DNA of 64,000 bases from Wenjunlia tyrosinilytica (lineage in GTDB: Bacteria > Actinomycetota > Actinomycetes > Streptomycetales > Streptomycetaceae): the NCBI RefSeq assembly GCF_014646055.1, contig NZ_BMMS01000016.1, positions 62,001-126,000 on the forward strand, in the 5' to 3' direction. Below, piece after piece: positions 26,362-37,362 of the stretch. The position numbers and the translations under genes were made by a program. The notes beneath the pieces are model-generated. The model searched no databases, was not told the origin of the DNA, and saw only the letters and a program-made list of their open reading frames with translations. Positions within the stretch are counted from its first letter, which is position 1. Each line of letters begins with the position of its first letter.

Positions 26362-27036
26362 TCATTCCCGCCGCGGGGTGGCCTTCGGCACCCGCCGCAG
26401 GCGGTGGGTCGCCGCCGCGCGCTCCACATGCAGGGCCGCGAGCCGGCGGGCGCGGTCCGCGTCACCGCGCACCACCGCGTCCGCGATCGCCGCGTGCTCG
26501 CCCCAGGACTCCTCCGCCCGCAGCGGCAGCTCCACCGAGTAGACCCAGGCGAGCTTGTAGCGCAGCTGGGTGAGCAACTGCGCCAGGCTGGCGCTGCCGG
26601 AAGCCTGGGCGAGCGTCTCGTGGAACCAGCTGTTCAGCGACGGCAGATCCGACAACTGCCGCTGCGCCGCCCGCTCCTGACCCAGCCTGACCAGCCCTCG
26701 GAGCACCTTGATGTGCGCCTGGGTGCGGCGCTGGGCGGCCCTGGCGGCCCCCAGCGGCTCCAGCAGGCCCCGGATCTCCAGCAGGTCGGCGGCCTCCCGC
26801 TCATTGAGCTCGGCGACACTGGCGCCCGCGTGCCTGCGGGTACGCACGAAGCCCTCCGACTCCAGCGTGCGCAGCGCCTCGCGGACGGGGACCCGTGAGA
26901 CCCCGTACCGCTTGGCCAGCAGCTCCTCCGCGAGGCGGCTGCCCGGCGGGTAGTAGCCGCCAACGATGTCGTCCCGAATCGCCGCGCAGACCGCTTGCGC
27001 GGAAATGCGCCCGCCCGGCGCGCCCGCCCCGTTCAC
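26362..27036 (-). CDS. GntR-family transcriptional regulator (FadR/FCD type)
   Basis: 224 residues. Winged helix ~15-80 (GGYYPPGSRLAEELLAKRYGVSRVPVREALRTLESEGFVRT), then an all-helical FCD effector domain with metal-site His residues (SWFHETL, SWGEHAAIADAV, LAALHVER). GTG 27036 is the only plausible start: the preceding in-frame codons contain no start before the promoter dyad at 27116-27130. Ligand unknown. Confidence 0.88.
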   Translation of the reverse strand: MNGAGAPGGRISAQAVCAAIRDDIVGGYYPPGSRLAEELLAKRYGVSRVPVREALRTLESEGFVRTRRHAGASVAELNEREAADLLEIRGLLEPLGAARAAQRRTQAHIKVLRGLVRLGQERAAQRQLSDLPSLNSWFHETLAQASGSASLAQLLTQLRYKLAWVYSVELPLRAEESWGEHAAIADAVVRGDADRARRLAALHVERAAATHRLRRVPKATPRRE

Positions 27037-27313
27037 GCCCGTCCCCGCATGACCGCCCTTTGTCCTGAAGACCGCCGCCTCGATGACCGCCGCCCCGATG
27101 GCCGATGACTTAATGACCGCGTAACGCGGTGTACCGCCTTTATTTCGCGACTCTATTGCAGGCGGACTCCCGGCAGGTAAAAGGCAGGAAATATCGGCGA
27201 CGGTTTCCTGACAGCGAACACGCCGGCAAGGAAGGTTTCGGGCCCTTCCCGCCGAATGATCGGGATGCTTTGCCGGGAATGCCGGATAATTACTCTTCGC
27301 AGGGAAATGTCCG
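27037..27313. other. Intergenic region upstream of the GntR-type gene
   Basis: 277 bases, relatively A/T-rich. It carries the perfect dyad accgcg-taa-cgcggt (27116-27130), placed 80 bases before the start and a candidate autoregulatory operator. No gene. No terminator for the M23 gene was recognised. Confidence 0.5.
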
Positions 27314-28201
27314 TCAGATGCCGACGCCGTGCGAGCGCAGATAGGCCAGCGGGTCGGTGTCGGAGCCGTATTCCGGCGTGGTGCGCGCCTCAAAGTGGAC
27401 ATGCGGACCCGTGACATTGCCGGTGGCGCCGGACAGGCCGATCCGCTGCCCCGCGGTGACGGTCCGGCCCACCGAGACGGAGAGGGAGGACAAGTGCCCG
27501 TACTGGGTGTACATGCCGTCGGGGTGGCGGATGACGACGTTGTTCCCGTAGGAGCCGCCCCATCCGGCGGTGACGACGGTGCCGGGGCCCACGGAGTGGA
27601 CCGGGGTACCGACGGGGGCGACGAAGTCGGTGCCGGTGTGATGGCCGGAGGACCACGGGCCGGGCCGGCCGTAGCGGGCGGACAGGGCGACATGGGAGAC
27701 CGGTGCGGTCCAGCCGAAGGCCGTGGCGGAACCGGGAGCCGCGCCGAGCCGGGTGCGGGCCTCACCGCGGGAGGCGCGCTCGTGCGCCGCCTCGGCCGCC
27801 TCGCGCCGCTTCTCCTCCCGTGCCTTCCTCTCCCGTGCGCTCTTCTCGGCCTCGGCCGCCTTCCTGGCCTCGTCGGCGGACTTCTTCTGAGCGTCGGCCT
27901 GCGCGGCGATGCCGGTGTGCAGCCGCTCGCCGCCGCGGGCGATGGAGGCGAAGGCGGTCGGCGCGTGGGCGCCGGACACCGGCGCGGCCGACGAAGGTGC
28001 CGCCGAAGACGGGGCCGCCGAAGAAGGGGCCGCGGACGAGGGGACCGCCGAAGACGGGGCCGCGGACGAAGGTGCCGCGGACGAGGATGCCGCGGCGCCG
28101 ACACCGGCGACCGCGACCGCGGCGAGACCGAGGAAGCCGGACGTACCGCGGGCCGGGCTGCGGCGGACACGGCGGCGCGAGCCGCGGGTGCTGTTCGCCA
28201 T
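27314..28201 (-). CDS. Secreted M23 peptidase (LytM-type)
   Basis: 295 residues. Signal peptide with basic n-region (RGSRRRVRRSPARG) and hydrophobic core GFLGLAAVAVAGVGAA; then a low-complexity SSAAP repeat (~7 copies, 15-bp DNA period), a charged coiled-coil (~100-150, KKSADEARKAAEAEKSAR), and a C-terminal M23 domain with metal ligands HHTGTDF and HVHFEAR, plus GNNVVIRH. Expected to cut peptidoglycan cross-links. ATG 28201 lies 12 bases after AAAGGA, a little far. A c-di-AMP riboswitch candidate occupies the leader, as in other Streptomyces cell-wall hydrolase genes. Confidence 0.88.
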   Translation of the reverse strand: MANSTRGSRRRVRRSPARGTSGFLGLAAVAVAGVGAAASSSAAPSSAAPSSAVPSSAAPSSAAPSSAAPSSAAPVSGAHAPTAFASIARGGERLHTGIAAQADAQKKSADEARKAAEAEKSARERKAREEKRREAAEAAHERASRGEARTRLGAAPGSATAFGWTAPVSHVALSARYGRPGPWSSGHHTGTDFVAPVGTPVHSVGPGTVVTAGWGGSYGNNVVIRHPDGMYTQYGHLSSLSVSVGRTVTAGQRIGLSGATGNVTGPHVHFEARTTPEYGSDTDPLAYLRSHGVGI

Positions 28202-28228
28202 GGGCAGGCGTGATCCTTTCCTTCCTTC

Positions 28229-28464
28229 GCCTACCGATGCCGGAGGGCCCTCCTGTCCGGACGCGGGCGACGCGGACGGCGGAGGCCGGGTGCGGAGCCT
28301 CGCAGGGCCCCCGACGAGCCGCGGCAGGCCCGTTCCACCCGGTCCGGCGACAGGCCCTCGGCGGGAAAACGCTCCCTGCCGACAGAAACCCTCCCCGGCC
28401 CGGCGACGGGCGAGGAGGGCGGGCCCTCGGCTCCCCTGGCTCTCGCTCCGGGGGGACTCGGCGA
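28229..28464 (-). ncRNA. Candidate c-di-AMP (ydaO-type) riboswitch leader
   Basis: Read on the minus strand the leader starts CGCCGAGTC, has GAGCCAGGGGAGCC, GGGTGGAACGG and ends CCGGACAG...ATCGGTAGGCG followed by GAAGGAAGGAAAGGA. These resemble, in order, the P1 5' strand, the GGGGAACC and GGGGTGAATC blocks and the CAGCTAAC-CGGTAGGCG 3' block of Streptomyces ydaO riboswitches. CGCC...GGCG ends can pair. The second block is diverged (GGGTGGAA), so a covariance-model hit may be weak. Confidence 0.42.
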
Positions 28465-28666
28465 TGGTGCGTGGTGCCGCGGATGCGGCTGATTGCTTCC
28501 ACGCAACGGGGCCCGACGCTAAAACGATGTTCCGGGTTTCACCAAACCCACGACGGGATTTGTCGCACAGGACACATCCCGGCCCCGGCGGATCACCCCG
28601 GATCACCTCGGATCACCCAGGAGGGCATTTATGGACAAAATATCCACAAGGGGGGCGGAAAACGAC
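28465..28666. other. Promoter region of the M23 gene
   Basis: No gene. Contains a perfect inverted repeat gggttt-cacc-aaaccc (28534-28549) and three spaced copies of gatcac (28591-28616). Promoter hexamers not certain. Confidence 0.45.
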
Positions 28667-28702
28667 GAGAGACCGGTATCCGCCGCCGGATACCGGTCTC
28701 TC
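28667..28702. terminator. Terminator after the M16 operon
   Basis: Perfect 16-bp stem gagagaccggtatccg with its complement at 28687-28702; loop ccgc. It stops minus-strand transcription of the M16 pair, whose last stop is at 28728. Confidence 0.85.
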
Positions 28703-28727
28703 GCGGCGTCCGCGAGGACGGCGCGGC

Positions 28728-30113
28728 CTAATTCACCACGGTGACGGGGCCGATCCCCAGTTCCTTCACCGGCTCCACGATGGCCGAGGCGTCCCCGACC
28801 AGCACCGACACCAGCCGGTCCGGCGGGAAGGCGCGCACCACCGCCGCCGTGGCCTCCACCGTGCCCACATCGGCGAGCCGGGCGTACAACTGCGCCTGGT
28901 AGTCGTCCGGCAACTCCTGCTCCACCTGGTCGGCGAGGGTGCCCGCCACCGCGGCGGCGGTCTCGAACTTCAGCGGTGCCACACCCACGAGGTTCTGGAC
29001 GGCGACCTCACGCTCGTCGTCGGTCAGCCCCTCCTCGGCAAGCGTGCGCAGCACCTGCCACAGGTCGGCGAGCGCGGGGCCGGTGACCTCGGTCGCCACG
29101 GAGCCGGAGATCGCCAGCATCGACGCCCCGCCGCCGTCCGCCGACGAGCGGAGCACCTGGCCGAAGGCACGCACCCCGTAGGTGTAGCCCTTCTCCTCGC
29201 GCAGCACCCGGTCCAGGCGCGAGGTCAGGGTGCCGCCGAGGCAGTAGGTGCCGAGCACCTGGGCCGGCCAGACCGGGTCGTGCCGGTCGCTGCCGATCCG
29301 GCCCATCAGCAACTGGGTCTGCACGGCGCCCGGACGGTCGACGACGATCACGCGGCCGGTGTCGTCGGCGCTGATCGCGGGGTGGGAGCGCGGCTTGGCC
29401 TGGTCCCCGGTCCACTCCCCCAGCGTGCTGCCGAGCACGCCTTCGAGGCCCACGCCGGTCAGGTCGCCCACGACGACCACGGTCGCCGTGGAGGGGCGCA
29501 CATGGGTGGCGTAGAAGGCGCGCACGGCGTCCGCGTCGATCCGGCGGACCGTCTCCTCGCTGCCCTGGCGCGGCCGGGAGATGCGCTGGTCGGCGTCGAA
29601 CAGGTCGGCGTACAGCGCCACCGCCGCGCGACGGACCGGGTTGGCCAGCTCGTGCGGGATCTCGTCCAGGCGGTTGGCGACCAGCCGCTCGATCTCGTCG
29701 TCGGGGAACGCCGGGGCGCGCAGGGCGTCCGCGAGCAGCCCCAGGCCCCGCTCCAGGCGGGATGCGGGGACCTCCAGGGACACGCGCACCCCGGGGTGGT
29801 CGGCGTGCGCGTCCAAAGTCGCCCCGCAGCGCTCCAGCTCGGCCGCGAACTCCTCCGCGGTGTGCTTGTCGGTGCCCTCCGACAGCGCCCTGGCCATGAT
29901 CGTGGCCACCCCGTCCAGCCCCTCGGGCTCGGCGTACAGGGGCGCGTCGAGGCTCACCTCGACCGCCACGACCTTCTGGCCCGGGCGGTGGCAGTGCAGC
30001 ACGGTCAGGCCGTTGTCCAGCGCCGAGCGCTCCGGCGCCGGGAAGTCCCACGGCCTGGCGGGGCCCGCCTCCGGCTTGGGATGGAAGGTCATCGTCGCTG
30101 CGCCTTCAGTCAC
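28728..30113 (-). CDS. M16 peptidase family protein, inactive partner
   Basis: 461 residues with the two-lobed M16 fold but no HxxEH zinc motif: the aligned place reads GVATIMARALSEGT. The C-terminal lobe keeps the RxxxY-like element (REEKGYTYGVRA). Such subunits pair with an active M16 subunit (next gene upstream) to form a heterodimer. GTG start overlaps the partner's stop (GTGA). Cytosolic, no signal peptide. Located beside parC as in other Streptomyces. Confidence 0.9.
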   Translation of the reverse strand: MTEGAATMTFHPKPEAGPARPWDFPAPERSALDNGLTVLHCHRPGQKVVAVEVSLDAPLYAEPEGLDGVATIMARALSEGTDKHTAEEFAAELERCGATLDAHADHPGVRVSLEVPASRLERGLGLLADALRAPAFPDDEIERLVANRLDEIPHELANPVRRAAVALYADLFDADQRISRPRQGSEETVRRIDADAVRAFYATHVRPSTATVVVVGDLTGVGLEGVLGSTLGEWTGDQAKPRSHPAISADDTGRVIVVDRPGAVQTQLLMGRIGSDRHDPVWPAQVLGTYCLGGTLTSRLDRVLREEKGYTYGVRAFGQVLRSSADGGGASMLAISGSVATEVTGPALADLWQVLRTLAEEGLTDDEREVAVQNLVGVAPLKFETAAAVAGTLADQVEQELPDDYQAQLYARLADVGTVEATAAVVRAFPPDRLVSVLVGDASAIVEPVKELGIGPVTVVN

Positions 30114-31528
30114 TGCTCGTCCCCTGCTTCCTCACTGGACCCCTCGGCGTTCCCGCCATCGGCTGCGTTCCCGGCATCGGCCGCGTTCCCCGGGTCCTGG
30201 GCGTCCTCGGCCTGCGGCCCCGTGGGCTCGTACACGAGCACCGCCCGGTTGTCCGGGCGCAGCCGCGCCGCGGCGACCGCGCGCACCTCCTCGGCGGTGA
30301 CCTCCAGCACCCGGGAAACCGCTCCCAGGGCCAGCTGCGGGTCGCCGAAGAGCACGGAGTAGCGGCACAGCTCGTCGGCGCGCCCGCCGACAGTGGCCAG
30401 TCGGTCCAGCCACTCCCGCTCGATCTGGGCCTGCGCGCGCTCCAGCTCCTCGGGGGTGGGGCCCTCCTCGGCGAAGCGGGCCAGCTCCTCGTCGACCGCG
30501 GCCTCGATGGCGTCGGCGTCGACCCCGCTGGAGGCCTTGATGTCCAGCCAGCCCAGCGAGGGCGCCTGCGCCAGGCGCAGGAGGCCGAAGCCCGCGCCGA
30601 CCGCGAGGCGGTCGCGGCGCACCAGGCGGTTGTGCAGGCGGGAGGACTCCCCGCCGCCGAGGACGGTCAGTGCCAGGTCCGCGGCGTCCGCCTCACGCGT
30701 GCCGTCCTGCGGCAGCCGGTAGGCGGCCATGAGGGCCCGCGAGGGCACGTCCTCGTGGACGACCTCGCGCAGCTGCTCGCCGATGACGCCCGGCAGCGAG
30801 CCGTCGCGGGGGGCGGGCTTGCCGTTGTGGCCCGGGATGGAGCCGAAGTACTTCTCCGCCCAGGCGAGCGTCTGCTCGGGGTCGATGTCGCCGACCACGG
30901 CCAGGACCGCGTTGTTCGGGGCGTAGTAGGTGCGGAAGAAGGCGCGGGCGTCCTCGAGCGAGGCCGCGTCCAGGTCCGCCATGGAGCCGATCGGCGTGTG
31001 GTGGTACGGGTGGCCTTCGGGGAAGGCCATGGCCACCAGGCGCTCGAACGCGGTGCCGTACGGCACGTTGTCGTAGCGCTGGCGGCGCTCGTTCTTCACC
31101 ACGTCCCGCTGGTTGTCCAGGCTCTCGAGGTCCAGGGCGGTGAGCAGGCTGCCCATCCGGTCGGCCTCGAGCCACAGCGCCAGCTCCAACTGGTGGGCCG
31201 GCATGGTCTCGAAGTAGTTGGTGCGCTCGAAGCTCGTGGTGCCGTTCAGGGAGCCGCCGGCGCTCTGGACGAGCTCGAAGTGCCCGTTGCCGGGGACGTT
31301 CGCCGAGCCCTGGAACATCAAGTGCTCGAAGAGGTGGGCGAGTCCGGTGCGCCCCTTGACCTCGTGCCGCGAGCCGACGTCGTACCAGAGGCAGACGGCG
31401 GCGACCGGCGTGAGGGAGTCCTGGGAGAGCACCACTCGCAGACCGTTGGCGAGGCGGTGTTCGGTGGCGGTCAACCCGACCTGCGGGGTTGCCGCCGAGC
31501 CGGTGTCCGGCGTGGCCGTGTGGCCCAT
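30110..31528 (-). CDS. M16 zinc metallopeptidase, active subunit
   Basis: 472 residues. Zinc motif HLFEH in GLAHLFEHLMFQGSANV (~residue 60), with the distal Glu region downstream. C-terminal extension rich in Gly/Asn/Ala/Glu repeats (GNAADAGNAADGGNAEG). ATG 31528 preceded by GGAAGGACC. Likely heterodimeric peptidase with the next gene; natural substrates unknown. Divergent from parC. Confidence 0.92.
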   Translation of the reverse strand: MGHTATPDTGSAATPQVGLTATEHRLANGLRVVLSQDSLTPVAAVCLWYDVGSRHEVKGRTGLAHLFEHLMFQGSANVPGNGHFELVQSAGGSLNGTTSFERTNYFETMPAHQLELALWLEADRMGSLLTALDLESLDNQRDVVKNERRQRYDNVPYGTAFERLVAMAFPEGHPYHHTPIGSMADLDAASLEDARAFFRTYYAPNNAVLAVVGDIDPEQTLAWAEKYFGSIPGHNGKPAPRDGSLPGVIGEQLREVVHEDVPSRALMAAYRLPQDGTREADAADLALTVLGGGESSRLHNRLVRRDRLAVGAGFGLLRLAQAPSLGWLDIKASSGVDADAIEAAVDEELARFAEEGPTPEELERAQAQIEREWLDRLATVGGRADELCRYSVLFGDPQLALGAVSRVLEVTAEEVRAVAAARLRPDNRAVLVYEPTGPQAEDAQDPGNAADAGNAADGGNAEGSSEEAGDEQ

Positions 31529-31713
31529 GGGCAAGGGTCCTTCCGATGCGCTGCTTGACGGGCGTCTTTGAACCCTACTGCGATACGGTCGCTACCCGCC
31601 TTGACCTGGATGAACCGGCAGCCTTCGCCGGGTCGGGGACCGCGGTGTCGGTCACTGGGTCCACAATGGAGCCCGCCAGAGCCAGCGCACACGACAAGGG
31701 AGCACCGGGACCG

Positions 31714-34164
<2,451 letters not shown>

Positions 34165-34295
34165 GTCACTGGCCCGCACGGCCCGCCAGCCCGGCGGGCG
34201 CCCTCGGGTGCTCGCCCCCGCGCGTCCCTCGTCCCCGCGCGTGCTCGCCTCCTCGCGTCGAGCCGGTGTCCTGCCCCGCGGGCTACGCTCACGAC

Positions 34296-35210
34296 GTGAG
34301 CACTTGCGCTACCGCTGCCCGGGAACTGCACGAACCACTCGCCGCGACGGCGGCCACGGCACGCACGTGGCTGCTCGTCGAGCAGCCGGGTCCCTGGGGC
34401 GCCAAGGCGCTCACCTCCAGCCACCTCGACCGTGCCGTCGGCCGACGCCTCGAGACGTCGGCCGACGGCACGGGGACCAGGGTCGCCCTGGTGCGCCGGC
34501 CCGGACGGCACGCCGATGTCCACCGGCCGGACCGCCATGAGGTGATCGTCGCCCACACCGTTCCGGGCCGTGCCTGGGTGCGCCGCGCCACGGTCGCCGA
34601 TCCCGAGCAGCTCACGTCCCTCGATCTCGCGGCCCTCGGCCGGGGCGATCACGGCGGCTTCGGGCGCGAGCACCGGGGCGATCCGCTTGCTCTGGTGTGC
34701 ACCAATGGCAAACGGGACCGCTGCTGCGCCCTGCTGGGCCGTCCCCTCGCCGCGGAGCTGGCGGCCATGGGCGGTGCGGAGGTCTGGGAGATCACCCACA
34801 TCGGCGGTCACCGCTTCGCTCCCACGATGCTCGCCCTCCCCCACGGCTACGCCTACGGAAGGCTCTCGGCGCACGCCGCCAAGGATGTGCTGCTGGCCAC
34901 CCGCGAGGGCAGGGTCGTCCTGGAGCGGTGCCGGGGCCGCTCGGCCTGGGACCGGCCGGGGCAGGCCGCGGAGCTGGTGGTGCGCGAGCGCACGGGCGAG
35001 GACCGGGCCGACACGCTGGCGGTGGAGGAGACAGCCGCCGAGGACGGCCGTTGGACGGTGGCGGTGCGGCACGAGGACGGCCGGCGCTGGAGCGTCGTGG
35101 TGGAGCAGCGGGCGCAGGAGCCGCCCCGTCCGGAAAGCTGCGGAAAGGCCCCCGGCCGACCGGGCCGGATGGTGGTCCGGTCGGTGGCCGAGGGCCGGTC
35201 GAGTCCCTGA
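34296..35210 (+). CDS. Sucrase/ferredoxin-like protein
   Basis: 304 residues. Thioredoxin-like ferredoxin domain: LVCTNGKRDRCCALLGRPLA carries the cluster Cys pair, followed by EITHIGGHRFAPTML, the family signature. A third Cys is at residue 4. Role in electron transfer unclear. GTG 34296 has no ribosome site, but TACGCT lies 7 bases before it, so the mRNA may be leaderless. The C-terminal ~45 residues are Arg/Pro-rich and variable. Confidence 0.85.
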   Translation: MSTCATAARELHEPLAATAATARTWLLVEQPGPWGAKALTSSHLDRAVGRRLETSADGTGTRVALVRRPGRHADVHRPDRHEVIVAHTVPGRAWVRRATVADPEQLTSLDLAALGRGDHGGFGREHRGDPLALVCTNGKRDRCCALLGRPLAAELAAMGGAEVWEITHIGGHRFAPTMLALPHGYAYGRLSAHAAKDVLLATREGRVVLERCRGRSAWDRPGQAAELVVRERTGEDRADTLAVEETAAEDGRWTVAVRHEDGRRWSVVVEQRAQEPPRPESCGKAPGRPGRMVVRSVAEGRSSP

Positions 35211-35228
35211 GCGTGGGTGGGGCCGGGG

Positions 35229-36266
35229 TCAGCCGGCCGCCTTCTTCACGAACTCCGTGGTGTAGGTCTTGGCCAGGTCGATCCTGGCGTTCTTCAGGTT
35301 CGGGTTGAACGCCTTGAGGACGTCGTTGACCGTCCGGGGACCGTCGGCCGGCATCACACCGTCCTTGGTGAACATCGGCAGCGTGTCCTTGATCGCCTTG
35401 GCGTAGAGCTCCTTGCCGCCCTGCTGGTAGTCGGCCGGCATCTTGGCGGCGATCTCCTCCGGCGAGTGGGTCGACATCCAGTCGAGGGTCTTGACGAAGG
35501 CGTTGGCCAGCTTCTGGACCGTCTCCTTGTGCCCGTTGACCCAGTCGGTGTTCATGTACAGGCTCGACGACGGGTAGAGGCCGCCGAGCGCCGCCTTGGA
35601 GCCCTCGGGGGTGCGCATGTCGACGAGCACCTTGCCGAGTTTCTGCTCCAGGATCTGGGCGACGGTCGGGTCGGTCGTCATACCGCCCTGGATGGAGCCC
35701 TGCTTCAGCGCGGAGATGAAGGTCTGTCCGGCCCCGACGGCGACGGGGGTGAACTCGCTGACCTTCACCGCGTTCTTCACCGCCAGGTACTTGGTGAGGA
35801 AGTCGGTGGAGGAACCGAGGCCGGTCACGCCGAGCTTCTTGCCCTTGAAGTCGGCGGGCGACGTCAGGTCGCCGGACGCCTTGTTGGAGACGACCTCGAC
35901 CTCGCCCGGAGCCTGGGCGAACTGCACGACCGACTCGACCTGCTTGCCCTTCACCTGGAGGTCCAGGGTGTGGTCGTAGAAGCCGACGACGCCCTGAACG
36001 TCACCGGAGACCAGCGAGGTGGTGGCCTGCACACCGGCCGGCTCGGTCAGGAGCTGGACGTCGACGCCCTCCGCCTTGAAGTAGCCGAGCTTCTGCGTGA
36101 GCATCGCCGGCAGGTAGATGACCTTGTCCAGGCCGCCCACCATGATCTTCACCTTGCCGCCGCTCTTGCCGGAGCTGTCCGCCGAGGAGTCCCCGCCGCA
36201 GGCGCTGAGGGTGAAGGCCATCGCACCCGCCACCGCGGCCGCCGAGATCTTGCTGAAAGTACGCAT
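35229..36266 (-). CDS. ABC transporter substrate-binding lipoprotein (SsuA/NMT1 type)
   Basis: 345 residues. Lipoprotein signal peptide with lipobox LSAC at residue ~23, Gly/Ser linker, then a type II binding fold (KVKIMVGGLDKVIYLPAMLTQ; GLGSSTDFLTKYL). The family carries nitrate, sulfonates, taurine or thiamine precursors; substrate unknown here. Third gene of an ATPase-permease-binding-protein operon. Confidence 0.9.
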   Translation of the reverse strand: MRTFSKISAAAVAGAMAFTLSACGGDSSADSSGKSGGKVKIMVGGLDKVIYLPAMLTQKLGYFKAEGVDVQLLTEPAGVQATTSLVSGDVQGVVGFYDHTLDLQVKGKQVESVVQFAQAPGEVEVVSNKASGDLTSPADFKGKKLGVTGLGSSTDFLTKYLAVKNAVKVSEFTPVAVGAGQTFISALKQGSIQGGMTTDPTVAQILEQKLGKVLVDMRTPEGSKAALGGLYPSSSLYMNTDWVNGHKETVQKLANAFVKTLDWMSTHSPEEIAAKMPADYQQGGKELYAKAIKDTLPMFTKDGVMPADGPRTVNDVLKAFNPNLKNARIDLAKTYTTEFVKKAAG

Positions 36267-36294
36267 GGTTGGTTCCTTGAGGGTGAGAGGGGGT

Positions 36295-37362
36295 TCAGCG
36301 GTCGGCGCCGGGCTCGGCCGGCTTCCAGCGGAACAGGCGCTTCTCCGCGAAGGTCAGCAGCCCTTCCGCGAGCAGTGCGACGACGGCGAGGATGACCATC
36401 GCCGCGTACACACCGGCGGCGTTGAAGGTGCCCTGCGAGGCGGAGACCAGCAGGCCGAGGCCCTTGGTCGCGCCGATGTACTCGCCGACGATCGCGCCGA
36501 TCAGCGCGAAGCCGAAGCTGACGTGCAGGCTGGTGAAGATCCACGAGGTCGCGGACGGGATGACGACCTGCAAGGTGACACGGCGGTTGCCGGCGCCGAG
36601 GATCCGGGCGTTGGCCACGAGGTTGCGGTCCACCTCGCGGGCGCCCTGGAAGGCGTTGAAGAACACCGGGAAGAAGACGAGGACCACGGCCGAGGCGACC
36701 TTGGACGCCGGTCCCAGACCGAACCAGATCAGGAAGATCGGTGCGAGGACGATACGCGGCAGCGCGTTGAGGACCTTGATGTAGGGCCCGAGGACATCGG
36801 CGAGGAAGCGGACGCGGCCGAGCGCGATACCGAGCACCACACCGCCGATGACACCGATGATCCAGCCGAACAGCGCCTCGTAGAGGGTGTACCAGATCTG
36901 CTCCCACAGCGAGCCCTGCGCCGTGCCGTGCAGCGCCCACTGGGTGATCTGGTCCCAGATCTTCGAGGGCATCGAGAAGTTGAACGGGTCGATCGTCTTG
37001 GTGCGGGCCAGGACCTCCCACAGCGCGAGCACGGCGATGAGCAGGAGGACTCGGGTGGCGTAGACGACCAGTCTGCGGTTGCGGGCCGCCCTGGCCCTGG
37101 CCTGGGTGCGCCCGCCCCGGGCTGGGTCCGCGGGGCGCTCGGCGCCCTTGGTCCCCTGGCCTCGTCCGGCTCCCCCGGCTTCGTTCGCCTGCTCGGCGCG
37201 CTTCGTCTGCTCGGCGCGCTTCGTCTGCTCGGCGTGCTTCGTCTGCTCGGCGCGCTCCGTCTGCTCGGCGTGCTTCGTCTGCTCGGCCTGATGGATGTCC
37301 ATGGCGTCCTCGGCGTCCTTGGTCTGGGAGGCCGCCGCGGCGGCCGCGTTCTCAGGCGGCAC
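36295..37362 (-). CDS. ABC transporter permease (SsuC/TauC type)
   Basis: 355 residues, six membrane segments from residue ~97 on; EAA loop VDRNLVANARILGAGNRRVT. The first ~95 residues are a cytoplasmic extension unusual for the family, with 5-6 copies of the hexapeptide AEQTK(R/H). GTG 37362 is well spaced from GAGAGGGG; a GTG 9 bases earlier is too close to it. Overlaps the ATPase gene end by 11 bases. Confidence 0.88.
   Translation of the reverse strand: MPPENAAAAAASQTKDAEDAMDIHQAEQTKHAEQTERAEQTKHAEQTKRAEQTKRAEQANEAGGAGRGQGTKGAERPADPARGGRTQARARAARNRRLVVYATRVLLLIAVLALWEVLARTKTIDPFNFSMPSKIWDQITQWALHGTAQGSLWEQIWYTLYEALFGWIIGVIGGVVLGIALGRVRFLADVLGPYIKVLNALPRIVLAPIFLIWFGLGPASKVASAVVLVFFPVFFNAFQGAREVDRNLVANARILGAGNRRVTLQVVIPSATSWIFTSLHVSFGFALIGAIVGEYIGATKGLGLLVSASQGTFNAAGVYAAMVILAVVALLAEGLLTFAEKRLFRWKPAEPGADR
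37189..37290. repeat. 18-bp coding tandem repeat, 5.7 copies
   Basis: Unit ctgctcggcgcgcttcgt at 37189, 37207, 37225, 37243 and 37261 plus a partial copy; differences are one base each. On the minus strand it encodes (K/E)(R/H)AEQT repeats in the permease N-terminal extension. Confidence 0.95.
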
